64,000 nucleotides of DNA. Origin: Sphingobacterium yanglingense (GTDB lineage: Bacteria; Bacteroidota; Bacteroidia; Sphingobacteriales; Sphingobacteriaceae). Position 1 is the stretch's first letter; the number at the start of each line of letters is the position of its first letter. This document shows positions 37,440 to 47,527 of the stretch, piece by piece. Below the pieces are notes generated by a model. The model saw nothing but the letters and a program-made list of their open reading frames with translations. It did no database searches and had not been told where the DNA came from. Where the stretch lies: NCBI RefSeq assembly GCF_004363245.1, contig NZ_SNYV01000011.1, positions 1,399,929 to 1,463,928 on the forward strand, given 5' to 3'. The translations under genes were made by a program, and so were the position numbers.

Positions 37440-37469
37440 TTGTCCTATTAACAGATTAAACTTGATACT

Positions 37470-39311
37470 ATGTGTGGAATTGTCGGCTATGTAGGCCATC
37501 GACAAGCATACCCTTATTTAATAGAGGGATTGCGCAAACTAGAATACCGCGGATACGATAGCGCAGGAATAGCGCTCCATTCTCAACAACAATTGCTAAT
37601 AACCAAGACAGCTGGTAAGGTAGCTGCATTAGAAGAGTTGACAAAATCATCGGACCTTTCGGCCAATACGGGAATCGGACATACAAGATGGGCCACGCAC
37701 GGTGTCCCCTCCGATCAGAATGCCCATCCCCACCGTTCACAAAATGGAAAATTAGCATTGGTACACAACGGCATCATCGAGAACTATGCGACCATAAAAG
37801 AAGAACTGCTAAAAAAAGGCTATACCTTCAAAAGTGATACAGATTCCGAAGTGTTGCTCAATTTCATTGAAGACATCAAAACAAATAATACCTGTACACT
37901 CGAAGAAGCAATACGTATTGCCTTAAAACGTATTACCGGAGCTTATGTCATTCTTGTACTAGACGAAGATAGCCCAGACACTATTATAGCAGCAAGAAAA
38001 GGCAGCCCTCTCGTCATCGGAATCGGCAATGGAGAACATTTCTTGGGTTCCGATGCCTCTCCTATGTTGGGGCACACCAGAGAAGTCGTCTATATCAATG
38101 ACTACGAACTGGCCATTATAAAACCCGATGAACTAATATTAAAAAACTTAGGCAACGATACCGTAACACCCTTCGTACAAAAATTGGACATGGAATTGGC
38201 CAGTATAGAGAAAGCAGGCTACCCGCACTTCATGTTGAAGGAAATATTTGAGCAACCCAAAGCGATTCAGGATTGCTTAAGAGGACGACTGGACAGCACT
38301 ACCCATCAGATTACCTTAAGTGGCTTAGAAAAAGTAAAAAATAAACTTCTTGCTGCACAGCGCATCATTATTGTCGCCTGTGGTACCAGCTGGCATGCTG
38401 CCCTTCTAGCGGAATATTGGATAGAAGAACTATGTCGTGTCCCTGTTGAAGTAGAATACGCTTCTGAGTTCAGATACAGAAACCCCATAGTAGGCCAAGA
38501 TGACCTAATCATAGCCATATCACAAAGTGGAGAAACTGCAGATACACTCGTAGCACTTGAAAATGCAAAACTACACGGCGCCACGATATTCGGCATCGTC
38601 AATGTTGTTGGATCATCTATTGCACGGCTATCTGATTCCGGTATATATACGCATGCTGGACCAGAAATAGGGGTAGCCAGTACAAAAGCTTTTACAACCC
38701 AACTTGCTGCGCTTTTACTATTCGCGATCAAACTCGCGCAGTACAAACAGACAATAGATACGCCTACAAGCGATACCCTCATCAACGAACTACATGCCGT
38801 ACCGGATAAGGTACAGGAGATACTAAACACCCAACTCGAAAAGATAAAGCGTATCGCACATAAATATGTGGACGCAAAAGACTTTCTATACCTGGGTCGC
38901 GGCTATAACTTTCCAATAGCATTGGAAGGCGCACTAAAACTCAAAGAAATCTCTTACATCCATGCCGAAGGCTATCCGGCTGCCGAAATGAAACATGGAC
39001 CGATTGCATTAGTCGACGAAAACCTACCTGTGTTATTCATTGCTACAAAAGATAAAATACAGGAAAAGATAATCAGCAATATGCAAGAGATTAAAGCCCG
39101 TTCGGGACAACTCATTGCGCTGCTGTCAACGGATGATACTTTAGTTTCTTCTATGGCCGACGACAGTATAGAAATACCCGAAGCACACGAAATCATAGCA
39201 CCTATACTATCCACTATCCCGCTACAATTATTGGCCTACTATATAGGTATTGACAGAGGCTGTGATGTAGACAAACCTAGAAATCTAGCTAAATCAGTAA
39301 CGGTAGAATAA
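37470..39311 (+). CDS. glmS: Glutamine-fructose-6-phosphate aminotransferase
   Basis: 613 residues. The nucleophile Cys2 begins the glutaminase domain (MCGIVGYVGHRQAY), followed by IGHTRWATHGVPS; two SIS domains (HAEGYPAAEMKHGPIALV near the end of the second) bind the sugar phosphate. It makes glucosamine-6-phosphate, the first step towards UDP-GlcNAc for peptidoglycan. The next gene, DUF4954, starts 4 bp after the stop, so the two are co-transcribed. Confidence 0.97.
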   Translation: MCGIVGYVGHRQAYPYLIEGLRKLEYRGYDSAGIALHSQQQLLITKTAGKVAALEELTKSSDLSANTGIGHTRWATHGVPSDQNAHPHRSQNGKLALVHNGIIENYATIKEELLKKGYTFKSDTDSEVLLNFIEDIKTNNTCTLEEAIRIALKRITGAYVILVLDEDSPDTIIAARKGSPLVIGIGNGEHFLGSDASPMLGHTREVVYINDYELAIIKPDELILKNLGNDTVTPFVQKLDMELASIEKAGYPHFMLKEIFEQPKAIQDCLRGRLDSTTHQITLSGLEKVKNKLLAAQRIIIVACGTSWHAALLAEYWIEELCRVPVEVEYASEFRYRNPIVGQDDLIIAISQSGETADTLVALENAKLHGATIFGIVNVVGSSIARLSDSGIYTHAGPEIGVASTKAFTTQLAALLLFAIKLAQYKQTIDTPTSDTLINELHAVPDKVQEILNTQLEKIKRIAHKYVDAKDFLYLGRGYNFPIALEGALKLKEISYIHAEGYPAAEMKHGPIALVDENLPVLFIATKDKIQEKIISNMQEIKARSGQLIALLSTDDTLVSSMADDSIEIPEAHEIIAPILSTIPLQLLAYYIGIDRGCDVDKPRNLAKSVTVE

Positions 39312-39315
39312 AACG

Positions 39316-41490
39316 ATGACATTCATTTCAAAAGAACCGCTACACAACTTGGGGTATGGTTTTATACCTGAAAAAGAGGTATCACACCCAACAAACGAGT
39401 ACGATATACGTAACCAGCAGTTAGGAACAGACAACGAATTCAGGGAACTGACGTCCCAAGAAATACAACAGCTGATCAACCAACTCAATTACAGCTCGGA
39501 CTGGTCAAAGGTACGGGTTAGTGACCCCTTCTTTCCAGAACAGATTCAGCATTCCAAATTTTATGGATTAGTGAGACTAGGTCCTATGGAACAGACTTAC
39601 CTCTCCTATAGAGATTTACGCCTTCCAACAGGGATCTACAGCTCGACGATAGTGAGCTCCGATATCGGAGCATGTTGCGCTATACATCATGTACGTTATA
39701 TGGCGCATTTCATTATTGGAGAACAGGTTATACTCTCCAACATCAATGAAATGGAAACCAGTAATAACGCTAAATTTGGAAATGGTATCCTCAAAGAAGG
39801 AGAATCTCCAGACAAAAGGATTTGGATGGAACTATGTAATGAAAATGGGGGGCGATCCGTCGTCCCCTTCGATGGTATGCAGGCTGCTGATGTCTACCTA
39901 TGGTCACGCCATCGCGAAGATAGCATATTCCAAAACCGCTTGTTAGAAATAACGGACAGACACTTTTCCGTACAACGAGGACACTATAGCACCATAGCTG
40001 ACAATGTGGTATTGAAGAACTCAAATACCATCAAAGACGTCAAAATTGGTTCTTATGCATACATAAAAGGAGTAAACAAACTAAAAAATGTAACCGTAAA
40101 CTCAAGCAAAGAAGCGTTTACACAAATTGGAGAAGGATGTGAGATCGTAAATGGAATAATTGGTTACGGCTGTCGTGTTTTTTACGGAGTCAAAGCAGTT
40201 AGGTTTATACTATCGTCACATTCCCAACTAAAATATGGAGCCAGACTGATCAATTCTTTTTTAGGTGACAACTCAACCATATCCTGTTGTGAAGTACTCA
40301 ACTCACTACTGTTCCCTTCTCACGAGCAGCACCACAATAACTCCTTCCTCTGTGCAGCATTGATAAAAGGACAAAGCAATATGGCTGCGGGAGCCACAAT
40401 CGGTTCCAATCATAATTCAAGAGCTGCAGATGGTGAAATAATAGCTGGAAGAGGCTTTTGGCCTGGTCTATGTGTCAGCATCAAACACAACTCAAAATTT
40501 GCATCTTACACCTTACTCGTAAAAGGCGACTTTCTACATGAACTCGATATCAGAATACCGTTCTCTCTTGTCAGCAATGAAGCCGATAAAAACCGATTAC
40601 TGATAGTTCCTGGATACTGGTTTCTATACAACATGTATGCGCTAATGCGTAATACAACCAAATTCAACGACCGCGACAAACGAACACTCAAAAATCAATA
40701 TCTTGAGTACGATGTTCTAGCTCCAGACACGGTCAACGAAATGTTTAGCGCACTACACGAGATAGAAATAGCGGTAGGCAAGACCTGGGCAGATACAGCA
40801 CTTGAGACCACCCCACAGCTACTTGGGCGAAAACTCCTGATGGATACCGGCTTTGATCTAAACAAACGCGAGATATACCTCACAGACACCGAATTCTCTA
40901 ATCGTAAAGTCGTACTAGTGAAAGCGAGAGAGTGTTATCAAACATTCAAACGTATGATTCATTATTACGGAGCAGTACACTTAGCAGATTGTCTTGAAAA
41001 AGGCACATGTGGTACTCCAGAGTCAGGCATTTCGCCTAAGGAAAGAGAGCAATTTGATAATATAGGCGGTCAACTGATTCCCCAACAACATATCACAACC
41101 CTCATCCAGGACATTAAGACCGAAAAAGTCAACTCTTGGAATCAGGTACACCAACGGTATCACATTTGGAGTAAACTATACCCACAAAGTAAAACCGATC
41201 ACGCTTTAGCCTCTTTAGCAGAGATTACACAAACATCACCCACAGACTGGGATATAGATTTTATCAAGCATGTATTAGCACAGAGCCTCGACACAAAAAA
41301 ATGGATTTATAGCGAAATCAAAAAATCAAGAGGAAAAGACTATGAAAACCCTTTTAGAATGCTGACCTATAACTCCAAAGAAGAAATGGAAAAAGTAGTC
41401 GGAAAATTGGAGGAAAATAGTTTCTTGATTAAGCAACAGGAAGAGTTCAATCGCTACGAAGAAAAAATTATTAAAATAACAACAAAATAA
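39316..41490 (+). CDS. DUF4954 family protein with left-handed beta-helix
   Basis: 724 residues. The middle (about 220-400) has hexapeptide-like turns (VVLKNSNTIKDVKIGSYAYI and IGEGCEIVNGIIGYGCRVF) that suggest a left-handed parallel beta-helix as in nucleotidyltransferases and acyltransferases; the C-terminal third is helical. The sequence matches what I know of DUF4954. There is no signal peptide, so it should be cytoplasmic. Direct coupling to glmS hints at a role in amino-sugar or envelope metabolism; no reaction is established. Confidence 0.82.
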   Translation: MTFISKEPLHNLGYGFIPEKEVSHPTNEYDIRNQQLGTDNEFRELTSQEIQQLINQLNYSSDWSKVRVSDPFFPEQIQHSKFYGLVRLGPMEQTYLSYRDLRLPTGIYSSTIVSSDIGACCAIHHVRYMAHFIIGEQVILSNINEMETSNNAKFGNGILKEGESPDKRIWMELCNENGGRSVVPFDGMQAADVYLWSRHREDSIFQNRLLEITDRHFSVQRGHYSTIADNVVLKNSNTIKDVKIGSYAYIKGVNKLKNVTVNSSKEAFTQIGEGCEIVNGIIGYGCRVFYGVKAVRFILSSHSQLKYGARLINSFLGDNSTISCCEVLNSLLFPSHEQHHNNSFLCAALIKGQSNMAAGATIGSNHNSRAADGEIIAGRGFWPGLCVSIKHNSKFASYTLLVKGDFLHELDIRIPFSLVSNEADKNRLLIVPGYWFLYNMYALMRNTTKFNDRDKRTLKNQYLEYDVLAPDTVNEMFSALHEIEIAVGKTWADTALETTPQLLGRKLLMDTGFDLNKREIYLTDTEFSNRKVVLVKARECYQTFKRMIHYYGAVHLADCLEKGTCGTPESGISPKEREQFDNIGGQLIPQQHITTLIQDIKTEKVNSWNQVHQRYHIWSKLYPQSKTDHALASLAEITQTSPTDWDIDFIKHVLAQSLDTKKWIYSEIKKSRGKDYENPFRMLTYNSKEEMEKVVGKLEENSFLIKQQEEFNRYEEKIIKITTK

Positions 41491-41527
41491 ATATCGTACC
41501 TTAGTCTTATCATAAATTAAGCTCACG

Positions 41528-42478
41528 ATGTTAAATACAAGTACAGGCCATATCAAAGTTGGAAGCCCCCAAGATGCTGCAGCACCATATGGCTTGTACA
41601 CGACTTATGTCACCCCAAGTAGCAAAGAATTAAAGGGATCGGTCTTGGTCCTTCACGGGATGCAGGAACATAGTGGCAGGTATATACAATTTGCAGAATA
41701 CCTCGCTGCTGTTGGATTCGCTGTACTGCTTTATGATCATATAGGTCATGGCAATACCGCGATTGATGATACCGCACAAGGTTACTTTCAAAAAGAAAGG
41801 CCTCAAGAAAGACTAATTAACGATGCCATAGCGCTACATCGCCACTTAAAGGATAAACACCCTGACCATCCCCATTTTATCATCGGACATTCCATGGGTT
41901 CCTTTATTACCCGATGTGTATTACAACGAGTAGGAAACGAGTTCGATGGAAGCGTATGGATAGGTACCGGAGCCAAGACTCCAGGAGCGGAGGCTTTTAA
42001 GGTGCTCCTAGCCTTACTCCAGAAAATAAACCCTAAAAAACGGAGCAAACTGATCAATGGTATCTTCAGTAAGATGAACAATACCAAGTTTCGGCATGAA
42101 CCAGACTTTGACGACAGCAGCTGGCTAAGCCTGAGCAAGACAAATAGAGAGCGCTTTAAACAAGATCCGCTTTGTGGCATTCCTTTTACCAACAATGCCT
42201 TCCACACGTTACTGACTTTACTATTATTAGCAACAAAAAAAGGATGGCAAAACACCATCCCGAAAAGCCTTCCAATTCTCTTGATAAGTGGTCAAGACGA
42301 CCCTATTGGTGATTTTGCTAAGGGAATAAAAAAAACAGAAAAACAACTTAAGGAAAATGGCTTCCGAGACGTAAGTGTTATCACCTATCCAGCGAAAAGA
42401 CATGAAATCCTTCAGGAAGAAAATAACATGGAAGTTTTTTCGGCTATAGCACAATGGTTACTTTCCCATGCCAGATGA
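41528..42478 (+). CDS. Alpha/beta hydrolase, monoacylglycerol-lipase type
   Basis: 316 residues. The oxyanion-hole motif HGMQEHSGRY and the nucleophile elbow GHSMGS are typical of the Hydrolase_4 (serine aminopeptidase S33/monoacylglycerol lipase) family; the acid is in ISGQDDPIGDF and the catalytic histidine is in PAKRHEILQE. It probably cleaves lipid esters in the cytoplasm. It follows DUF4954 by 37 bp. Its 3' end overlaps the convergent GNAT gene by 21 bp. Confidence 0.88.
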   Translation: MLNTSTGHIKVGSPQDAAAPYGLYTTYVTPSSKELKGSVLVLHGMQEHSGRYIQFAEYLAAVGFAVLLYDHIGHGNTAIDDTAQGYFQKERPQERLINDAIALHRHLKDKHPDHPHFIIGHSMGSFITRCVLQRVGNEFDGSVWIGTGAKTPGAEAFKVLLALLQKINPKKRSKLINGIFSKMNNTKFRHEPDFDDSSWLSLSKTNRERFKQDPLCGIPFTNNAFHTLLTLLLLATKKGWQNTIPKSLPILLISGQDDPIGDFAKGIKKTEKQLKENGFRDVSVITYPAKRHEILQEENNMEVFSAIAQWLLSHAR

Positions 42479-43000
42479 CGCAATGTCCAATAACTTCTCA
42501 AAAGCTTGGCGTTGCGCCCCACCCCGAAAATACACCTCACCACAATACACATACCCCAACTTATCAAACACCCGCAACATTCCCACATTATCAAAATTGG
42601 TATCTACTTTAATACTTAAGCGTTCCTGAGATAAACTTATCTTCTCAGCCTCCTGCATCATCCAGGTTCCTAATCCCTTTATAACATCGCTCTGTGAAAC
42701 AGCTAGTCGATGTATCACTGTATAAGGCCGATCCGTAAGCCATTTAACCGTTAGAGCCTCATAGGCCGGTTCAACAGCACCGATTACAGCAATATAGGCC
42801 ACAATCCTCCCTCCTATACGCTCAGCCACAAATCCATATCCCTTTTCAACATCTTCCACGATGACCTCACGGTTAGGATAACCATCCTGCCACTGGTCTG
42901 ACCCATCATTACGACGTTTTACTATCGCCTCAGCGACTACATCCCAGACTGCATCTACATCGGCAGCCGTAGCCTTACGAAAACTAATATCCGACAACAT
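42458..43000 (-). CDS. GNAT family N-acetyltransferase
   Basis: 180 residues with the GNAT core: VIHRLAVSQSDVIKGLGTWMMQEAE covers the acetyl-CoA site (key residues HRLAV and GLGTWMM), and FDNVGMLRVFDKLGYVYCGEVYF is the usual C-terminal motif. The substrate is unknown. It is the last gene after the ABC-2 permease (12-bp gap) on the minus strand, and its 3' end overlaps the convergent hydrolase gene. Confidence 0.85.
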   Translation of the reverse strand: MLSDISFRKATAADVDAVWDVVAEAIVKRRNDGSDQWQDGYPNREVIVEDVEKGYGFVAERIGGRIVAYIAVIGAVEPAYEALTVKWLTDRPYTVIHRLAVSQSDVIKGLGTWMMQEAEKISLSQERLSIKVDTNFDNVGMLRVFDKLGYVYCGEVYFRGGAQRQAFEKLLDIASSGMGK

Positions 43001-43012
43001 ACGTTTATATAC

Positions 43013-44176
43013 TTAAGCTTTTTCAGCCTTTTTAACCTTATTAATTTTAAATTGTAAAAGTATTATGGAAGCTATTAAAGAAATACCACCAATCCATACC
43101 AGTCCCCATACAGGTTCCTTTATAAGATCCGCAGTTCCCTGTTCGATAATCATGGTTCTAAAAATCTGAAGGTAGTGCGTGAGTGGGATCAATTTAGATA
43201 ACCAGACGATCCAATCCGGCATCTGACTCAACGGCCAGGTAAAACCACTCAGTATAAATGACGGAGTAGCGATAACCATCAATATCTCCGTAGCCTTCAA
43301 CTGACTCGGAATAGCGATACTGACCAGTATACCCAAGAAAGCAACAGAAAGCAAGAACAGAAAAGAAGCCCCGAAAAACGCAAACCCTTCAACATGCAAA
43401 GGCATCCTATAAAACACAGAATAACCGTAGTACAAACCATAGATCAAAAAGGACATCAGTACATAAGGAGTAATCTTCACCAGAATCAAAACAAAAACAT
43501 TCGAACTCTTACCGACAAGCTCGCGGAAAGTATTGTTTTCAAATTCAGATGCGAAGCTCAGCGCCAACCCCAACATCATTACCTGCTGCAATACAGTAAG
43601 CAAAACACCTGGCAGCATAAAGTATAGATAATTACCGCTGCGTATGTTCTGCTTAACAATAGTCGTCTTAAACGGTTCATATTGCTGCTCCGCAACATAA
43701 GCTGGTACCCCTTTCTTCTCTTGGGATTTGATTTGTATCCCCGCCTTCATGGTTCCTGCACACACATTGACCGCCATCATGGCATAGTTTGATGTCAACG
43801 TATTAGAAGCATTAACAAATAAAGTCAACTCGGTGCTGCGATTATAATTGACATCAGAAGAAAAATTCTTCGGAATATGAACAACAACAGTTGCCTCCTT
43901 TTCTAAAGCAGCCTCTTTAGCACCAAAGGGATCCGCCATTAGCTCAGCAACATAAATGACCTCATTCTCATTGAACATATCAATAAGTTGCCTGGACAAA
44001 GGGCTGCGGTCCTCATCCACCACTATGATTGGCAAATGCGTCACCTTACCTTTTTTATATACCCCTCCTACAAGAACACCATACATAACAGGGGCTCCTA
44101 AAAAAAGAATGAGCAATACCTTATTCTGATAGAACAAAGCAAACTCTCTCTTAATCAAACTCCAAAAGTTACCCAT
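43013..44176 (-). CDS. ABC-2 type transporter permease
   Basis: 387 residues: one helix near the N-terminus (VLLILFLGAPVMYGVLVG), a large extracytoplasmic domain (about 45-180) and five helices in the C-terminal half with the ABC-2 signature around ILMVIATPSFILSGFTWPLSQMP. It resembles YhhJ/YbhR-type drug exporters that work with an HlyD adaptor. The adaptor gene ends 2 bp upstream, and a TolC-like gene precedes that. No ATP-binding subunit gene is in this operon, which is unusual. Confidence 0.87.
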   Translation of the reverse strand: MGNFWSLIKREFALFYQNKVLLILFLGAPVMYGVLVGGVYKKGKVTHLPIIVVDEDRSPLSRQLIDMFNENEVIYVAELMADPFGAKEAALEKEATVVVHIPKNFSSDVNYNRSTELTLFVNASNTLTSNYAMMAVNVCAGTMKAGIQIKSQEKKGVPAYVAEQQYEPFKTTIVKQNIRSGNYLYFMLPGVLLTVLQQVMMLGLALSFASEFENNTFRELVGKSSNVFVLILVKITPYVLMSFLIYGLYYGYSVFYRMPLHVEGFAFFGASFLFLLSVAFLGILVSIAIPSQLKATEILMVIATPSFILSGFTWPLSQMPDWIVWLSKLIPLTHYLQIFRTMIIEQGTADLIKEPVWGLVWIGGISLIASIILLQFKINKVKKAEKA

Positions 44177-44178
44177 AA

Positions 44179-45147
44179 TTACTTCTCGTCTTTAACGATA
44201 AATGTCGCTTTAGTTAACAATTCCTTATCATCCGCAGCACTTGTAGGACGTAAACGAACCTCAAACAATGTTTCTTGTTGTTCAAAGTCAGGATAAGCTG
44301 TACTAATACTGGCATAGTTACTCAATGACTTGATTGTCTCTACCTGAGCACTCAAGGTTTTATTATCTAAGTAAGGAATTGCCAGTGTTTTTATAGCTCC
44401 TTTTTGAAAGTCTTTGATACGGCTTTCTGGAATCGTAACTCTAAAATAAGCTCCATCCGATACATACCCTGAAGCTAGGCTATACCCAGCCAAAGCCAAC
44501 TCACCGACTTTGAGGTTGATTGTTTCGATTGACATGTCCTGAGGAGCGATTACATAACGCTCCTTTGCAGCGACATTGACTTCCGAAACTGCTCCTATCG
44601 CCCGTTCCTTTTGCCCCAGCGCCATTTTTTGTTGTTCGATACGAGCACCATTTTTCACATCGGCCAACTCCGCTTGAGCTGCCAGATATTGATTTTTTGC
44701 CCCTTGGTATTTGGCATAGATTTCGTCATACTTCTGCTGCGCAACCAAGGAATCCCGAAGCAAATTTTTCATCCGATCAAGGGACTTTTGTGCAAAATCA
44801 TATTGTTCCTTCAATCCCGCCACCTTAGCATTAAGTTGGGTCAACTGACCATCGGTAGCACCCTTTACCGCCATGTCATATTGTGCCTGTGCCGCCTCGA
44901 GAGCTCCCTGCGCTTGAACCGATTTTGCATCTACTTCAGGCAACTCCAAAATAATCAATGTATCACCTTTATGAACCAACTGCCCCTCCTCAACTAAAAT
45001 CTGATGAATCTTACCTGGTATCTTTGTAGTCACAGAGATCTGATCCCGTTCGATTTTACCTTCTAGAGATTTTTGTTGCTTCCCGTCCTTGTTTGAACAT
45101 CCTTGTACTAATAACGCGACGAAAGCTATATAAAACGTATTTTTCAT
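44179..45147 (-). CDS. HlyD family periplasmic adaptor (YbhG-like)
   Basis: 322 residues with a lipoprotein signal (YIAFVALLVQGCSN), a lipoyl-type motif (IPGKIHQILVEEGQLVHKG), a long coiled-coil hairpin in the middle (AAQAQYDMAVKGATDG to AQAELADVKNGARIEQ) and a C-terminal beta domain. It should connect the ABC-2 permease to the TolC-like protein of the same operon. Confidence 0.87.
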   Translation of the reverse strand: MKNTFYIAFVALLVQGCSNKDGKQQKSLEGKIERDQISVTTKIPGKIHQILVEEGQLVHKGDTLIILELPEVDAKSVQAQGALEAAQAQYDMAVKGATDGQLTQLNAKVAGLKEQYDFAQKSLDRMKNLLRDSLVAQQKYDEIYAKYQGAKNQYLAAQAELADVKNGARIEQQKMALGQKERAIGAVSEVNVAAKERYVIAPQDMSIETINLKVGELALAGYSLASGYVSDGAYFRVTIPESRIKDFQKGAIKTLAIPYLDNKTLSAQVETIKSLSNYASISTAYPDFEQQETLFEVRLRPTSAADDKELLTKATFIVKDEK

Positions 45148-45301
45148 TGTTAATAATTATTTATAACGATGCAGACTATAGTATTAACAGATTGCTCTTC
45201 TTTTTCTAAACCGCAATAAGACTGTATCATCTTTTTTTTTTCTATTCTATCTATATATTCCCAATGCCCATCTTAAAAATATGGGGCGAAAAATCCATAA
45301 C

Positions 45302-46693
45302 CTATCTTGTAATGGTATCGTAAAGATTTCCATTGGCCTTAAGCAGTTCCGTAACCGCATTACGCTGATTCAGAATCTGACTATAATAACTTAAAGACTG
45401 CTTATAAAATTCATTCTCCGCTTCTAAGCGCTCGGTGACATCACTCAATCCCTCTTCAAACTGACGCGAAGCCAAATGCAGGTTATTTTTTGCAATAGCT
45501 ACCTGTTGTTGATTTACACCTATTTTCTTAAGACCCAACTCATAGTCAGCGCGGGTTTTACGTTGTAATAAGCTTAGTTTTTCGCGGGTGTCTTCCAATT
45601 TGTTTTCATTGATCTGAATATCAAGCTTAGCCCGTTCGATAGCACTTTTGTGCGTCTTGCCCTCAAAAACATTCCATTTCATACCTATTCCTACAGCGTA
45701 GTTTGGAGCTAACTGCAAATGGTTCGTCTTCATTTTAACATCGCCCACCTGTCCAACATCCTTCAATGTAAAACGAGAATCAAAAGCATTCAGATAAGAA
45801 ACACTACCAAAAGCAAAGACTAATGGCAACTTCCCGCCCTTTTCCTTCTGTAGTGCATAATCATAAGCTTTCTGTGATGCCTCAAGAGCCTGTAACTCCT
45901 TACGGTTCATCACTGTAGCTTCATCCAAAGCAAGAATAATCTCCGACAATGGATAGACAACAGACTCTAAATCAACCTTATCCAGACCGGTCAGTTCTTG
46001 CAATTTGTAGTACAACAACTCCCGATTACTTTCCACTTCCGCTTTTTTATTTTCCAACTCCAACATCGCTAACTTCAGCTTATCCCGATCATAAGGAATC
46101 GCTAACCCATTATCTATAGCCTTCACCACCTTCTGATGCTCTTTATTCAACCGCTTCTCCGAATCAGCAATAAGTACATCTACTTCACGTAATAACATCA
46201 GTTGATCAAAAGAAAATAATACCTCTTGAGCAATTTGATCACGTCCAGCCTCCTGCATTAACGACTGAGCTCTGAATTTCTGTTCTAAAGCCTTCTGTCC
46301 GTTCGTAATCTGTAAACCACTAAAAATAACCTGCTTAGCGGTCACACCTGCTAATGCAATCTGTGTAGATAGGTTAGACCTTTGCGATCCTTCAAACAGA
46401 TTAATACCAGTAATAGGAAGATGATGTGTTGGCAAATCCAAATCAACACTACTGTTTAGATAGCCATAACCGCCGTGCAGGGATACTGTTGGAAGAAACT
46501 TCCCCTTTACTTCTTCCCGCTCTAAAGCTACTTTTTGGTTTTCCAAATAAGCATTTTGCATCCCCTTATTATGTCTTACAGCCTGCTCGACAGGTGCCCT
46601 AAAACTGGTCAACTGTTCTTGTGCCAATAAACTCCCAGAGATACTGCTTCCCAAAGAAAAGAGAAGAAAAATACAACAATACCTATATTTCAT
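45302..46693 (-). CDS. TolC-family outer-membrane protein
   Basis: 463 residues: signal peptide (FLLFSLGSSISGSLLAQ) and two efflux repeats of long helices (for example KVVKAIDNGLAIPYDRDKLK and ARRQFEEGLSDVTERLEAE-like repeat near the end). First gene of the exporter operon TolC-HlyD-ABC permease-GNAT; a 154-bp gap with a T-run separates it from the HlyD gene. A Crp/Fnr gene lies 84 bp upstream on the same strand. Confidence 0.87.
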   Translation of the reverse strand: MKYRYCCIFLLFSLGSSISGSLLAQEQLTSFRAPVEQAVRHNKGMQNAYLENQKVALEREEVKGKFLPTVSLHGGYGYLNSSVDLDLPTHHLPITGINLFEGSQRSNLSTQIALAGVTAKQVIFSGLQITNGQKALEQKFRAQSLMQEAGRDQIAQEVLFSFDQLMLLREVDVLIADSEKRLNKEHQKVVKAIDNGLAIPYDRDKLKLAMLELENKKAEVESNRELLYYKLQELTGLDKVDLESVVYPLSEIILALDEATVMNRKELQALEASQKAYDYALQKEKGGKLPLVFAFGSVSYLNAFDSRFTLKDVGQVGDVKMKTNHLQLAPNYAVGIGMKWNVFEGKTHKSAIERAKLDIQINENKLEDTREKLSLLQRKTRADYELGLKKIGVNQQQVAIAKNNLHLASRQFEEGLSDVTERLEAENEFYKQSLSYYSQILNQRNAVTELLKANGNLYDTITR

Positions 46694-46777
46694 ACCAAAT
46701 TAATTTCATACCATTTTTATAAACAAGACAAAACTACGCCTAAATTGTTAGTAAAAATTTAAGATATCTTAAAAAAA

Positions 46778-47338
46778 TCACTTCAACCCGCGTATAACTG
46801 AAAGAGTTTGCTGTGAAACACCTAGAAAAGAAGCTATATGCCCAAGCGTGGCCTTTTGAAACAGGGCTGGGTTTTCAGCAATCAGTGACTGATAACGCTC
46901 ACTCGCCGTTTCAAACTGCATATTGTAAAAGCGCTTAGAAAAATTTATCAAAGAATCCAGGAGAATCCGCTGTATGATATGGTTCATCGTAATATCCGTA
47001 GCTGCCAGCTCTTGTATCGCCGAAAACGGGACCCGCGTAATACGGGTATCACTAAGCGCCTGAAAACCAAATACCGAAGGCTTGTCATAATAAAGGCTCT
47101 CTATCCCGGTACCAAAAGTATCAGGGCCAAAAAAATAATGGGTTACATCCTTCTTACCTTTATTATAATAAATCCGTGTAAAACCGCTCACCACAAAATA
47201 AACATGCTTCAAATAACTACCTGGAGAAAACACAATAGCTCCCTTATCATATTGTTTGGTTTCTGAAATAGTGGTAAATACAAATTCAATCTCATCATTT
47301 ATAGGATATAGACTCTTTAAATAGTCAATAATTCTCAT
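46778..47338 (-). CDS. Crp/Fnr family transcriptional regulator
   Basis: 186 residues with a cyclic-nucleotide-binding-like domain (IVFSPGSYLKHVYFVVSGF) and a C-terminal HTH (LGHIASFLGVSQQTLSVIRG). It lacks the cysteines of an iron-sulfur Fnr. It is transcribed away from rpsF and is followed on the same strand by the TolC-HlyD-ABC exporter genes, which it may control. It is a paralogue of the regulator at 11373-11933, with a near-identical HTH. Confidence 0.86.
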   Translation of the reverse strand: MRIIDYLKSLYPINDEIEFVFTTISETKQYDKGAIVFSPGSYLKHVYFVVSGFTRIYYNKGKKDVTHYFFGPDTFGTGIESLYYDKPSVFGFQALSDTRITRVPFSAIQELAATDITMNHIIQRILLDSLINFSKRFYNMQFETASERYQSLIAENPALFQKATLGHIASFLGVSQQTLSVIRGLK

Positions 47339-47500
47339 AGTTCGTCTTTAAATATAGCCATTGGCCAATTAGACTTGAATATATCCATTTTAACACCACA
47401 TATCCAAACTCATTCAAAAAGTATTTAAAAAAACTGATGGATATAGAAAATCAATCTAACATTTTTTAAAACCTCTTGATAATAAAAAGAAAAATATTCA

Positions 47501-47508
47501 TATCTTTG
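47501..47508 (+). promoter_or_regulatory. -7 promoter box for rpsF-rpsR-rplI
   Basis: TATCTTTG is a perfect TAnnTTTG box; TTG at 47476-47478 is at a fitting -33 distance (22-nt spacer). Transcription should start near 47513. Confidence 0.75.
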
Positions 47509-47511
47509 CAC

Positions 47512-47527
47512 TTCCGTAAGTACGGAA
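47512..47527 (+). promoter_or_regulatory. Palindrome in the rpsF leader, possible S6/S18 autoregulatory site
   Basis: TTCCGTAAGTACGGAA is a perfect dyad with a 6-bp stem and AAGT loop at the predicted 5' end of the ribosomal mRNA. S6:S18 complexes in several bacteria bind a CCG-containing leader hairpin of this operon, so this is a candidate for feedback control. It is shorter than the published motif. Confidence 0.4.

Noticed and set aside
37219..37469. glmS ribozyme upstream of glmS
   Set aside because: The promoter box leaves only about 25 nt of leader, and no ribozyme core is recognisable.
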